Part shown: piece after piece, positions 44,298 to 52,494 of the stretch
Position numbering within the stretch: the first letter of the stretch is position 1
How the letters are laid out: the number at the start of each line of letters is the position of its first letter
NCBI GenBank assembly: GCA_947501555.1
Contig: CANMWG010000001.1
Span: forward strand, 2,170,001-2,234,000
DNA from: an uncultured Paracoccaceae bacterium
GTDB taxonomy: Bacteria > Pseudomonadota > Alphaproteobacteria > Rhodobacterales > Rhodobacteraceae
DNA: 64,000 nucleotides
Reading direction: 5' to 3'
Made by a program: the position numbers and the translations under genes
The notes under the pieces: model-generated
The model's input: only the letters and a program-made list of their open reading frames with translations
Databases searched by the model: none
Told to the model about the DNA's origin: nothing

Positions 44298-44807
44298 CTA
44301 AAGGCCAAGCGTTTGTGCATAGAAAAGCTCAACCGCGTTTAACTCGGGCAGAGATACGGCAAGAAGTCTGGTGGCCATCAGATACAGCGTAGACGGGCCG
44401 ATGATGGCCAGACCGCCGATCTGAAGAACGGAACGGTTCCCGGTCAGGAGGGACACCAGAATGATAGTGATGCACGAAGACAGAAAAAAACCAAACGGTT
44501 CCATCGCAAGCGCATAGAAAAGCATGCACAGGAACAGCTGGACGCCGCGCCAGATTGCAGGCCAGTCCGTCGGTTCTTCTGTTCCACCGTTGTCGTTAGT
44601 TGTGAAAAAGAACAAGGCACCGGATAAAGCGGCCAGCACGCTCAGGATCAATGTGGGAAACAGGCTTGGCGTGATTGCGGTCAGCATCTGACCCAGCAGA
44701 ACCTTGGGCGGCTCCACAATCTGTCCCATGAACGCAACAGCTAAGGCCGCCGCAACACAAAGAACAAGCAGCAGCCAGCGTTCTGCGGACAATTTTCCAG
44801 CGGACAT
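44298..44807 (-). CDS. tctB: Tripartite tricarboxylate transporter small permease TctB
   Basis: 169 residues from the ATG at 44807, which has a strong GGGAGGAGG upstream; the frame continues to 44858. Four hydrophobic helices are visible (residues ~10-30, ~40-65, ~85-125, ~140-165), as in TctB. It is the first gene of the transport operon; the LysR-type gene ending 214 bp upstream reads in the same direction and probably controls it. Confidence 0.88.
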   Translation of the reverse strand: MSAGKLSAERWLLLVLCVAAALAVAFMGQIVEPPKVLLGQMLTAITPSLFPTLILSVLAALSGALFFFTTNDNGGTEEPTDWPAIWRGVQLFLCMLFYALAMEPFGFFLSSCITIILVSLLTGNRSVLQIGGLAIIGPSTLYLMATRLLAVSLPELNAVELFYAQTLGL

Positions 44808-45021
44808 ATACGCCCTCCTCCCGTAACCACATCGCGACATAGATGTCCCCCTCGTCACGATCTCCTCCCGTCAGAGCGTCACTCCCAAATCACTGCTCCG
44901 ACAAAAAAAGTTAATCAGACCCAAGCCGTCAAAACAACTTGTGGTTCCTTATGGTTGGCATCAGGAAAAATGATGTGCAATTAGCCTGATTGTCGGCGCC
45001 CGCAACCCGCGTTTGCACAAG

Positions 45022-45954
45022 TCAGGTTATGGGAAATCGCGCACGGATTTCTTCACAACTGCGCCGTATGACGCTGCATAGTGTTTCTTCAAACGCAGTC
45101 ACAACAGCTGAGGTGGCGCGCGCGGAGGGCTCGATCAGCAGATAATCCACCTTCAATACGGGTTGAACAATCGGCGACAGTTTCAACCCCGCATCATCAA
45201 ATTTTGAGATGCACAAACACCCCGGCAGGATAGATGCATAATTGCCCTTATCCAGCAGATCAAAGGTGGTCATCATGCTATCGATCTCAAAAACTGAGTG
45301 CTTGGATTGACAAATATTATCAAGATATTGGTCGATCCCATTGCGACGTGCATTTGCCGCTCCGGGCAGCACCAAGTTGAGCGGTGGCGCGGTCGCAAGA
45401 CATGTGAGGCTCTGGTTCGAAGCACTGTCAGAGTTGCTTTCGACCAAAAACTCCAGATCAGTATCCACATGCGAACTTCGCACCCCAACCGGCAAAGACC
45501 CGCTGGGTACAACCGCGAAATCCAGCTCTTCCCGCGCGACGCGGTGGGTTAGCGTTTCGCTATAACCTTCGCTGATCTGCACATCGACGAGCGGATGTTT
45601 TTCGGCAAAATCAATTAAGGTCGGTGCCAAGATTGACCGGGAAAACGTCGGCATAATCCCGGCACGGACACGGCCCCCAAGTTGGCCTTGATGGGATAGC
45701 ACATCGTTTTCCAACTCATCGATCTCGCGCAAGACACGGGTGGCGCGGCGATAAACCATTTCACCGGCTTTCGTCGGCACAACACCTGCAGAGGTCCGGT
45801 CAAACAACGACACGCCAAGGCGATCTTCAAATTCACGGATTTGCATACTGACGCCCGACTGGGTCGCGTTGACGCGATGCGCAGCAGCCGTGATCGACCC
45901 CACATCGTAGACAGCAACAAAGTAGCGCAGTTGTTGGGTCTTGATATTCTTCAT
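45022..45954 (-). CDS. LysR-type transcriptional regulator
   Basis: 310 residues. The N-terminal winged helix-turn-helix is clear (QQLRYFVAVYDVGSITAAAH, NATQSGVSMQIREFEDRLG), followed by the effector-binding domain. It lies upstream of the tctBAC-oxidoreductase genes on the same strand and most likely activates them when the transported acid is present. An IS1595-family element is inserted 107 bp upstream of its start and may have changed its own promoter. Confidence 0.93.
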   Translation of the reverse strand: MKNIKTQQLRYFVAVYDVGSITAAAHRVNATQSGVSMQIREFEDRLGVSLFDRTSAGVVPTKAGEMVYRRATRVLREIDELENDVLSHQGQLGGRVRAGIMPTFSRSILAPTLIDFAEKHPLVDVQISEGYSETLTHRVAREELDFAVVPSGSLPVGVRSSHVDTDLEFLVESNSDSASNQSLTCLATAPPLNLVLPGAANARRNGIDQYLDNICQSKHSVFEIDSMMTTFDLLDKGNYASILPGCLCISKFDDAGLKLSPIVQPVLKVDYLLIEPSARATSAVVTAFEETLCSVIRRSCEEIRARFPIT

Positions 45955-46052
45955 TAAGCGGCATGCCCTTTAAAGCCGTGATTGCATCTCATTGAGATGG
46001 TTTCCGGTGAGAATTGCACAACCATCGCGACAGGTCCAATGTCTGGTTAGAG

Positions 46053-46060
46053 CCCAAACT
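46053..46060. repeat. 8-bp target duplication, left copy
   Basis: CCCAAACT, identical to 49385-49392; the match extends to GCCCAAACT because of a neighbouring G on each side. Confidence 0.85.
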
Positions 46061-46129
46061 CGGCCTTATGTATCAAACGCACCAACAACATACCTTATAA
46101 AAACAAGGCTGTGAATCCATAATGCGGGT

Positions 46130-46534
46130 ATGGAACACACAATCCACGGACTGATCAAGAAGCGCGGCGAGATAGCAGGCCAGCACAAGGTTGCGCTAAG
46201 GGCCGCTGATGCCCTGAAAGCCGATCTGGACGCCATAGACCGCACGCTGGTGCTGTGTGGCTATCAGGATGACCCCAAGGGCATTGCACCGCGTGGGAAG
46301 TACAAGCAGCTATTCGGGCGCAATGAGTTGAAGTTGACCGTCCGGGACATGCTTCGGGTTGCCCCTGCGGATGATGAAACGCTAACTTTGCAGATCATTG
46401 CTAAGAAGGGATGGGATTCCAGTTTTCACGCCGATGTGCTAAAAAGGGTCCGAGATGCGCTGCAACGTCAGCAGAAAGATGGGCGCGTGGTGCAGAACTT
46501 TGGGCCGAGCGGTTGCCTGTGGAGAATTAAATGA
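46130..46534 (+). CDS. Hypothetical passenger protein of the IS1595 element
   Basis: 134 residues, largely helical. The N-terminal half looks like a coiled coil (GLIKKRGEIAGQHKVALRAA, DALKADLDAIDRTLVL), and the C-terminal half (TVRDMLRVA ... DVLKRVRDALQRQQKDGRVV) resembles a winged-helix fold with the ending FGPSGCLWRIK. It may bind DNA, but no family is identified. It lies just inside the left repeat and reads away from it, convergent with the Cas2-like gene. Confidence 0.65.
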   Translation: MEHTIHGLIKKRGEIAGQHKVALRAADALKADLDAIDRTLVLCGYQDDPKGIAPRGKYKQLFGRNELKLTVRDMLRVAPADDETLTLQIIAKKGWDSSFHADVLKRVRDALQRQQKDGRVVQNFGPSGCLWRIK

Positions 46535-46617
46535 ACCTGAGCAAGAAGATTAGACTAGAAGTAGTAATGCGGGCAGCTAGGATTTTACGCGTTCCAATAT
46601 GCCCGCACCAATCGTTC

Positions 46618-46953
46618 CTAGGTTCCGAAAATCCCAGTGAAAGCATTAACATCTTGAGTGAACAGCGAAGCCAAAGTGGCAGGGTATTCGATCTTTCCTC
46701 GGGTCGCGAACGTCCCGTTGGAAGCATTGACGACTAGTACTGCATCTTTAGTGATGTCGAGTGACGAGCCAATATAAATTGAGCTCGCAATACTGTCAGC
46801 GGTTTTGACCGATTTAAGAATGAACATTGAAGTCATTTCTTCCCACTTGCTGCCCCCGTCGGCCTCTCGGCGGATGGCGTTAACAACACTTGTGTATCTG
46901 TCGCTATAGTTGCTGTCATGTTCCAGACGAAACGAAATTATGTAGGTTGCCAT
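46618..46953 (-). CDS. Small Cas2/SinR-like fold protein (passenger)
   Basis: 111 residues from the ATG at 46953, preceded by AAAAGGAGATATATCC; the frame extends to 47016. The start MATYIISFRLEHDSNYSDRY and the following SMFILKSVKTADSIASSIY and DAVLVVNASNG resemble small proteins often annotated as SinR family, which have a Cas2/VapD-like ferredoxin fold. There are no cas genes nearby, so a link to CRISPR adaptation is not implied. Function within the element is unknown. Confidence 0.65.
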   Translation of the reverse strand: MATYIISFRLEHDSNYSDRYTSVVNAIRREADGGSKWEEMTSMFILKSVKTADSIASSIYIGSSLDITKDAVLVVNASNGTFATRGKIEYPATLASLFTQDVNAFTGIFGT

Positions 46954-47175
46954 AGGATATATCTCCTTTTGCGGCGTTACGGTGACGCCATCAGGAGACT
47001 TGACGATGTGACCCACCCATGTAAAAAGAAGGGGTGATCACAAAACCTAGCCCCTGATGGCTAGTTCGAAATAGAGGCGGCAGGTGTTGTGACCTGACCG
47101 CCTCAATTTTTCATTTACCATATTGCCTATCACTGAGTCTAGCAATGTTCGCAGATGTTCTCACTACTGATAGTG

Positions 47176-48138
47176 CTAAGCCGCCCGCTGCCAATACCCT
47201 TTCCAATTCCGCGACACAGGCGCATCCATCGCGTTAGACACAACGATATGCGCCAGTGTTCCGTTGTCAGTGCGACGGTTGTCTTCCAGCCACGCAGAGT
47301 GGTTTGCATACTGGTGCAGGTACTTCGGGCTAACGCCGTGGTGCTGGCCTTCGATCATATTGCGCAGGCGTGAAAAGAACGATTCAACCATGTTGGTATG
47401 CTTGCCGTGGTCGCTGTAGACTTCGCTGTGGTTCACGCGATCAACCATCCAACCGTCATGCAGCAAGTCCCAGTGTGATGCTTCATCGGCTGACATAGTG
47501 GCTGTGCGGCTGACGTTCTCAATTGCCAGCTTCACGCCCTCACCTTCGCCCATGGCGATGAATGGCAGTGTACGGCCCTCACGCTCACGCATGGCAACCA
47601 CAACGCGGCGTGTGCCTGTCTGGTGCTTCTTGAGGCGCCGATCTACGCGGTTGGCTTTCTCGTTTGCAGGGCGGATGTGACCGCCAAAGTAAGCGCCATC
47701 AATCTCGACATGACCGTCCAGCACTTCGCCAGTGTGGACTTCCTGCGCAATCGCCTCGCGCAGCTTGTGAGCCAGAACGAAAGCCGTTTTGTACTGGCAG
47801 TCCAGATCACGGGACAACTGCACCATGCTCATACCTTTAGAAGCGTTCACGATCAGGAAAATAGCGGCCAGCAGGTCAACAAAGTCCATCTTGCGCGAAG
47901 CAAAGATGGTGCCAGACGTGACGCTGAACTGGTGCGCACACGCCTTGCACTTAAACTTGCGGCGCGTGGTGATCTTGTAGGTTTCGTTGTGGCCACAGCA
48001 TGGGCATACAGCCTCGCCGCCGTTCTCAGGCCAGCGCATTTCGCAGAACGTCTCATAAGCCGCAGCTTCACCAGCCTTGTAAATCTTACGAAGGCTGAGG
48101 GTGCGTGATGCCGCTGAGAGAAGAAAATGCTGTGCCAT
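47176..48138 (-). CDS. IS1595-family transposase
   Basis: 320 residues from the ATG at 48138 (frame open to 48183). The zinc ribbon (VCPCCGHNETYKI ... FKCKACAHQFSVTSGTIF) is followed by the ISXO2-type DDE domain: first Asp in HVEIDGAYFGGHI, a middle Asp in MSADEASHWDLLH and the last acidic residue in HTNMVESFFSRLR. The enzyme moves the 3.3-kb element and would give the observed 8-bp duplication. No frameshift or early stop. It shares its N-terminal domain with the orphan zinc-ribbon protein at 12854-13378, but the two are clearly diverged. Confidence 0.93.
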   Translation of the reverse strand: MAQHFLLSAASRTLSLRKIYKAGEAAAYETFCEMRWPENGGEAVCPCCGHNETYKITTRRKFKCKACAHQFSVTSGTIFASRKMDFVDLLAAIFLIVNASKGMSMVQLSRDLDCQYKTAFVLAHKLREAIAQEVHTGEVLDGHVEIDGAYFGGHIRPANEKANRVDRRLKKHQTGTRRVVVAMREREGRTLPFIAMGEGEGVKLAIENVSRTATMSADEASHWDLLHDGWMVDRVNHSEVYSDHGKHTNMVESFFSRLRNMIEGQHHGVSPKYLHQYANHSAWLEDNRRTDNGTLAHIVVSNAMDAPVSRNWKGYWQRAA

Positions 48139-48236
48139 GTTACTATATCCGTTAACTTCATATCTAATATAGTATAGTGACATACTGTTTGCAATGGGTT
48201 ACATATCAAAAATAGTATATTTTTATCGGAGGCGAT

Positions 48237-48461
48237 ATGCCAGAGCAAAGCGAATGGGAGATGCAGGCCGCAAACCTGCTCAAGTCAGAGTTGAAACGAA
48301 AGGGCGTGACTTACGCTCTCCTTGTTGAGAAGCTGGCGAACATTGGAATCAATGAGAAAGAGGTTAACGTCGCCAATAAGCTATCCCGTGGGAAGTTTTC
48401 GGCTGCGTTTATGTTGGCATGTCTAAAGTCTATTGGTTCTGCAAGCTTACACTTGGATTAG
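48237..48461 (+). CDS. DUF6471-like small protein (passenger)
   Basis: 74 residues with a strong GGAGG 6 bp upstream of the ATG. The sequence QAANLLKSELKRKGVTYALL followed by EKLANIGI and NVANKLSRGKFSAAFMLACL matches small helix-turn-helix-like proteins of the DUF6471 type. It is divergent from the transposase, only 98 bp away, and may regulate the shared promoter region. It overlaps the next gene by 43 bp. Confidence 0.75.
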   Translation: MPEQSEWEMQAANLLKSELKRKGVTYALLVEKLANIGINEKEVNVANKLSRGKFSAAFMLACLKSIGSASLHLD

Positions 48462-49306
48462 CAATATTCGCGTTTTGCATTCTTTTCTCAGTATATCTAG
48501 TACTGGAATATAAGAAGGGACACGCCGACCAACGCGATACCGCCGCCGAGTATCATTCCGATGCCACCCAACATAGCCCAGCTTCCTGCGGGGCCGTCAT
48601 GGACGAAAGCGGCCTTGTCGGGTTGCTTACTTGTCTCGCTGACAACGTAAGCGCTGATGGCGGCGTAAAGCAGGCCGAATATGATTTGAATGCCCAGCAA
48701 GACATGGCTGCGTGGGCGCTTGGCATGTTGATCGCTACCATTTGGATGACGGTCATAACCCTGTTCGGTGTCTTCTTTGTTTGGCGCACCTTGAAAGCCA
48801 CTCAGGACATGGCTTGTGACACCCGGGGTATGGCTAACGACACCCGTGATATTGGGAAAAAACAAGTCAAGGCATACCTGACAATTGCCAAGGCCAAGAT
48901 GTCTATCCGCGTTGATCAGGATCGAGTTTTCTGGCTGGTCTATCCAGAAGTAAAAAACACTGGGCAGTCCCCTGCTACTGGCATCAAGGTAAGGGTTTTC
49001 CAAGGGACACCCATAGAGAACAGGCAAAACGAAAGACGGGCATCTGTTACCTGGCCGGACTTGGGAGCTGGAGTTGAGTTTGCCGACAGAGTAACAACAG
49101 AAACCCTTTCGAGTGATATAAGGTTCATTGACTCTGAAGAAACACAGGCATCTGTCAGTTTCACTGTTCTTGTAACGGCTAAAGATGTCTTCGGGGACCC
49201 CATCAAGCATGAGAGTTGGTTCAACTGTGTCTGCACTTTGGTCGAAAGTGATGACCTGGAAATGGACAGAGGCAGGACCGTAAATTTCGGCATGGATGAC
49301 GAATAA
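48419..49306 (+). CDS. Two-helix membrane protein (passenger)
   Basis: 295 residues. Membrane helices at ~9-29 (LTLGLAIFAFCILFSVYLVL) and ~98-122 (ALGMLIATIWMTVITLFGVFFVW) flank a ~65-residue loop that would be periplasmic. The C-terminal 170 residues are a soluble, beta-rich domain (KAYLTIAKAKMSIRVDQDRV onward, with VKNTGQSPATGIKVRVF), a pattern seen in many uncharacterised membrane proteins of prophages and islands. Function unknown. It starts inside the DUF6471 gene and ends 55 bp before the right inverted repeat. Confidence 0.75.
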   Translation: MSKVYWFCKLTLGLAIFAFCILFSVYLVLEYKKGHADQRDTAAEYHSDATQHSPASCGAVMDESGLVGLLTCLADNVSADGGVKQAEYDLNAQQDMAAWALGMLIATIWMTVITLFGVFFVWRTLKATQDMACDTRGMANDTRDIGKKQVKAYLTIAKAKMSIRVDQDRVFWLVYPEVKNTGQSPATGIKVRVFQGTPIENRQNERRASVTWPDLGAGVEFADRVTTETLSSDIRFIDSEETQASVSFTVLVTAKDVFGDPIKHESWFNCVCTLVESDDLEMDRGRTVNFGMDDE

Positions 49307-49384
49307 CAGCGCCAGAACCTTAATCATCCCTCACACCCCGCCGCGTTGGTGTGGCGGGCTTGGTGCGTTTGATACATAAGACCG

Positions 49385-49392
49385 CCCAAACT
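49385..49392. repeat. 8-bp target duplication, right copy
   Basis: CCCAAACT directly after the right inverted repeat; equals 46053-46060. Confidence 0.85.
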
Positions 49393-49418
49393 AGCTAATG
49401 CTACGCAGAGCGTGAATG

Positions 49419-50435
49419 TCAGTTTTCGTGAAACGACGACCGATAGCTGGAAGGAGATGTGCGAAGATGTCTATGGAATGCTCTTCGCATTTTTTCTTGG
49501 TCACCAAAGCCACATTGGCTTGCCACAATTTTGATACCGTGATCCGTTTCTACAAGAAGATTTTTCGCTGCTTCTATTCTCATTTTCTCCAAGGAATTGG
49601 CAGGCGTCAGGCCAACCTTTGCCATATAACGTCGGGAGAAATTGCGCGAACTCATGGCGCATCTGTTGGCCATATCGCTAACTTTGATGCGCTGTGCCAA
49701 GTTATCTCGTAGCCAATTGTGTAGTGCTGCAAATTCGCCTTCTGAATCTTGGGTCTGACGCGCAAGATCGGAACTGAATTGGGATTGTCCCGCAGACCTG
49801 ATCATCGGGGTCACTAACGACCTCGCCAAGCTTAATGCAGAGCCTGGCCCCAAGTCTTCACGAACGACAGCAAGAGCCATGTCGGTGCCTGCAGTTATTC
49901 CGGCTGATGTCCAGATTGAGCCTTCTTTGATATAAATTGGGTCTACTTCGACATTCACCCTTGGAAAACGCGCCGCCAGAAGTGTGCAGTCCTCCCAATG
50001 CGTCACGGCGCGACAACCGTCCAGCAGACCTGCTGCAGCTAATAAAAAGGCACCGCAACAAACGGAACAAGTGCGTCTGGCCTTGTCTGAAAGCGCGGCA
50101 ACTTGCGCTACCAGTTCGCCATTTATTTCGGCGGCATTCGCGCCATCACCACCAACAATCACCAAAGTGTCGATTTTCAATCCTCGGGAGGCATCACATA
50201 GCTCCGTAAGGGGCGTACTATCCACTTGAACAATTGTGTTCGTTTGTACCGGACCGCCCTTCACTGACGCAATATAGGTGTTATAGGCCAGTTCATTTGT
50301 TCCGTCTTCGCAAGCACGAGAAAACACATGCAGTGGCCCCACAAGGTCAAGCAACACGATGCCATCATAGACCAGAAAAACAACATTCGGTTTGTCAGGG
50401 TTAGGTTTTGGTGTGTTGGCATGAAAAGAGGGCAT
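49419..50435 (-). CDS. GlxA-type transcriptional regulator (DJ-1/PfpI plus AraC domains)
   Basis: 338 residues from the ATG at 50435; a GTG at 50459 is also in frame. The N-terminal ~190 residues are a DJ-1/PfpI domain (VVFLVYDGIVLLDLVGPLHV, and TCSVCCGAFLLAAAGLLDG with the nucleophile-elbow Cys), and the C-terminal ~100 residues an AraC helix-turn-helix pair (IKVSDMANRCAMSSRNFSRR, then GFGDQEKMRRAFHRHL). It should sense a small molecule and regulate the divergent DJ-1 family gene 65 bp away. The ligand is unknown. Confidence 0.92.
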   Translation of the reverse strand: MPSFHANTPKPNPDKPNVVFLVYDGIVLLDLVGPLHVFSRACEDGTNELAYNTYIASVKGGPVQTNTIVQVDSTPLTELCDASRGLKIDTLVIVGGDGANAAEINGELVAQVAALSDKARRTCSVCCGAFLLAAAGLLDGCRAVTHWEDCTLLAARFPRVNVEVDPIYIKEGSIWTSAGITAGTDMALAVVREDLGPGSALSLARSLVTPMIRSAGQSQFSSDLARQTQDSEGEFAALHNWLRDNLAQRIKVSDMANRCAMSSRNFSRRYMAKVGLTPANSLEKMRIEAAKNLLVETDHGIKIVASQCGFGDQEKMRRAFHRHLRTSPSSYRSSFHEN

Positions 50436-50500
50436 GTTGTCATTTATGCCATAAGCCACATCTCATATCTAGGGAACAAGGTGATTTAGGAGAAATGAAA

Positions 50501-51109
50501 ATGAGAACTCTTGCTGCCCTTGTATTTCCAGGTTTTCAAACGCTGGACTATTTTGGCCCGATGGAAATGTTGGGTGACCCCACCTACGAAATAGACGTGA
50601 TTACGGTTGCCGCCGGAGCCAACCCAGTGCCTAGCCGTCATGGTCAAAGGATTGTACCAGACATCACGATGTCAGAGCGTACGGAGTATGATTTGCTCTT
50701 CATACCGGGCGGTGACAGCGCTCTCGAAGAATGTGTCGCGCCAGATTTTCTTCAGTGGATACGCGATGTGTCAGCAAACGCGGAACGGGTCATGGCGGTC
50801 TGCACGGGCACCATCGTGCTTGGGATGACGGGCTTGCTTGATGGCAAACGGGCCACGACAAACAAGATGGACTTCACATCGACGGTTCATCTCGCGCCGA
50901 AGGTTCAATGGGTAAAGCAGGCGCGGTGGGTCGAGGACGGCAAGTTCTTTACATCTTCAGGCGTTTCGGCTGGGACTGATATGGCGCTTGGAGCACTGGC
51001 GAACCTTTATGGTGAGGAGAAGGCAGAAAAGACTGCCCTAGAATGCGAATACTCTTGGCACCGAGACCCAAATGTAGACCCGTTCGCAAGACTAGCAGGG
51101 CTAGTCTGA
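50501..51109 (+). CDS. DJ-1/PfpI family protein
   Basis: 202 residues from the ATG at 50501, which is 8 bp after AGGAG; the ATG at 50495 is too close. The fold signature is present: LVFPGFQTLDYFGPMEML, YDLLFIPGGDSALEE and AVCTGTIVLGMTGLLDGKRA with the elbow Cys. Relatives include isonitrile hydratase and glyoxalase-like enzymes. Being divergent from a GlxA-type regulator, it is the likely target gene of that regulator. The activity is not determined. Confidence 0.88.
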   Translation: MRTLAALVFPGFQTLDYFGPMEMLGDPTYEIDVITVAAGANPVPSRHGQRIVPDITMSERTEYDLLFIPGGDSALEECVAPDFLQWIRDVSANAERVMAVCTGTIVLGMTGLLDGKRATTNKMDFTSTVHLAPKVQWVKQARWVEDGKFFTSSGVSAGTDMALGALANLYGEEKAEKTALECEYSWHRDPNVDPFARLAGLV

Positions 51110-51195
51110 AACCTAAGTGCGGACGTTGGCCCAGCCGCAGCGAAAGGGCGCTTTGTCCGCACACCCAACAGAACGGAGACCATAATAAGCAAAGG

Positions 51196-51672
51196 TCATC
51201 CGACCGGTATCGCCTCGCCGTTCAGGACCCATTTTTCGATCACCTTGGTCCCTGATTCTTGCAGCATTTTTGACACCGCGCAGTGATGTTTTAGATCACG
51301 TGTCACCGCGATGGCCGCGTCACGCGGGCCTTCGTAGGTCACATCGATATCAAGCGTCACTTCGGGAAATGGCACCGGGATCGGGTTGATCAGACGGGTG
51401 CCGTGGCTGTCCATGGTCACGTTGATGTCGATATCCATATGGGTGAAATCGGCACCGTGATGCTTGGCCAACTTATTTGAGATCACATGCGTACAGCCCA
51501 ACAACCCCATGAAAACATATTCAACCGGCATCGGTCCTTCGTCTGTACCGCCGCGCAAGACCGGTTCATCAATCACGACGGTTTTGCCCCGCGCAGTCGC
51601 GGTTGATTTCGTCGGGGTCTCATGCCCGCCTTTGACGTTGAATTTCCAGATTGGTTTTTCTTTGATCGCCAT
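51196..51672 (-). CDS. OsmC family protein
   Basis: 158 residues. GPMPVEYVFMGLLGCTHVIS carries one of the two family cysteines and DLKHHCAVSKML the other, the pair used by OsmC/Ohr thiol peroxidases to reduce organic hydroperoxides. It is 24 bp downstream of the alpha/beta hydrolase gene, third in the operon with the LLM flavin enzyme, so it may remove peroxides or reactive products from that pathway. Confidence 0.92.
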   Translation of the reverse strand: MAIKEKPIWKFNVKGGHETPTKSTATARGKTVVIDEPVLRGGTDEGPMPVEYVFMGLLGCTHVISNKLAKHHGADFTHMDIDINVTMDSHGTRLINPIPVPFPEVTLDIDVTYEGPRDAAIAVTRDLKHHCAVSKMLQESGTKVIEKWVLNGEAIPVG

Positions 51673-51696
51673 TGTCTTTCCTCCCGATCGTCCTGC

Positions 51697-52494
51697 CTAT
51701 TCCGCCAGGAAGCTGCAGATTTCTTGCTTAAAGCGCGCGGGTTGTTCCAAATTGGACAGATGCGCCGCGTCTTCGATGACTTTGAATGTGCTGTTTGGTG
51801 TGTTCTCGGCCATGGCCTGCATGACCGCCGTAGGGGCCGCCATATCCTGATCGCCCGTCATATAAAGGGTCTTGGCCTGCAAGTCAGGCAATGACGGCAA
51901 CAGATCAAGGGTCTGTAAGCAGCGCGCAGCCCCTTCATAGCCCTCTGACGCGGTGGCCTTAAACATGTCGCGGACCACATCCAGCTTGGGCGTATTCGCG
52001 GCATCGGCCAGAAAGCCCGGCGTGAACCAACGGGTCAATGTGGGCTCGCACAGCGCGTTAAGGTTCTCGGCATGTAATTTTGCAATATTCCCGTCCCAGA
52101 TCGCCTTGTAGGGATCAGGCGCATCAGCACGCGCATCGCAACACATGATGCGATCAACGCGGTCAGGATGGGCTACTCCCATCGCCAACGCCGTCATCCC
52201 CCCAAGCGAAACGCCTAGGAAATCGGCCTTCGCAATCTGCAGGTGATCCATCAAGGCAACAACATCGCTGATCAGTTGGGGGAACCCATATGGCGGGGCA
52301 GAGGCTTCGCTTTGCCCATGCCCACGCGTGTCAAACCGCAGCACGCGGTGGGTTTCAGCCAAATAGGATGCTTCGTAGTCAAAAAGACGCATATCAGTGG
52401 CGAGGGAATTTGACAGAACGATCCAATCGCCATCCATCGGTCCGTCGACCTGATAGGCCAGCTTCACGCCATCGCTTAAGGTCACGGTGGGCAT
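51697..52494 (-). CDS. Alpha/beta hydrolase (3-oxoadipate enol-lactonase-like)
   Basis: 265 residues from the ATG at 52494. Nucleophile elbow GVSLGG (Ser96), acid in GDQDMAAP (Asp217) and His245 in DAAHLSNLEQP form the triad. The sequence is closest to PcaD-type lactonases by feel (LAYQVDGPMDG ... SLATDMRLFD). The start shares one base with the LLM gene stop (TGATG). It probably hydrolyses a lactone or ester made by the flavin monooxygenase, a common pairing for ring cleavage. Confidence 0.88.
   Translation of the reverse strand: MPTVTLSDGVKLAYQVDGPMDGDWIVLSNSLATDMRLFDYEASYLAETHRVLRFDTRGHGQSEASAPPYGFPQLISDVVALMDHLQIAKADFLGVSLGGMTALAMGVAHPDRVDRIMCCDARADAPDPYKAIWDGNIAKLHAENLNALCEPTLTRWFTPGFLADAANTPKLDVVRDMFKATASEGYEGAARCLQTLDLLPSLPDLQAKTLYMTGDQDMAAPTAVMQAMAENTPNSTFKVIEDAAHLSNLEQPARFKQEICSFLAE

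Larger units (their letters stand above)
46061..49384. mobile_element. IS1595-family element with four passenger genes
   Basis: Terminal inverted repeats of 24 bp (46061-46084 and 49361-49384) differ at one base; both read CGGnCTTATGTATCAAACGC inward. They are flanked by the 8-bp direct repeat CCCAAACT (46053-46060 and 49385-49392), the duplication size expected for IS1595 transposases. Inside are a full transposase and four other genes: a 134-residue protein, a Cas2-like small protein, a DUF6471 protein and a two-helix membrane protein. IS1595 elements with passenger genes are known. Ends, duplication and transposase are intact, so it is probably a recent insertion. Confidence 0.9.

Noticed and set aside
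46618..46953. CRISPR adaptation gene cas2
   Set aside because: Resembles the fold only; no cas1 or array nearby and it sits inside an IS1595 element.
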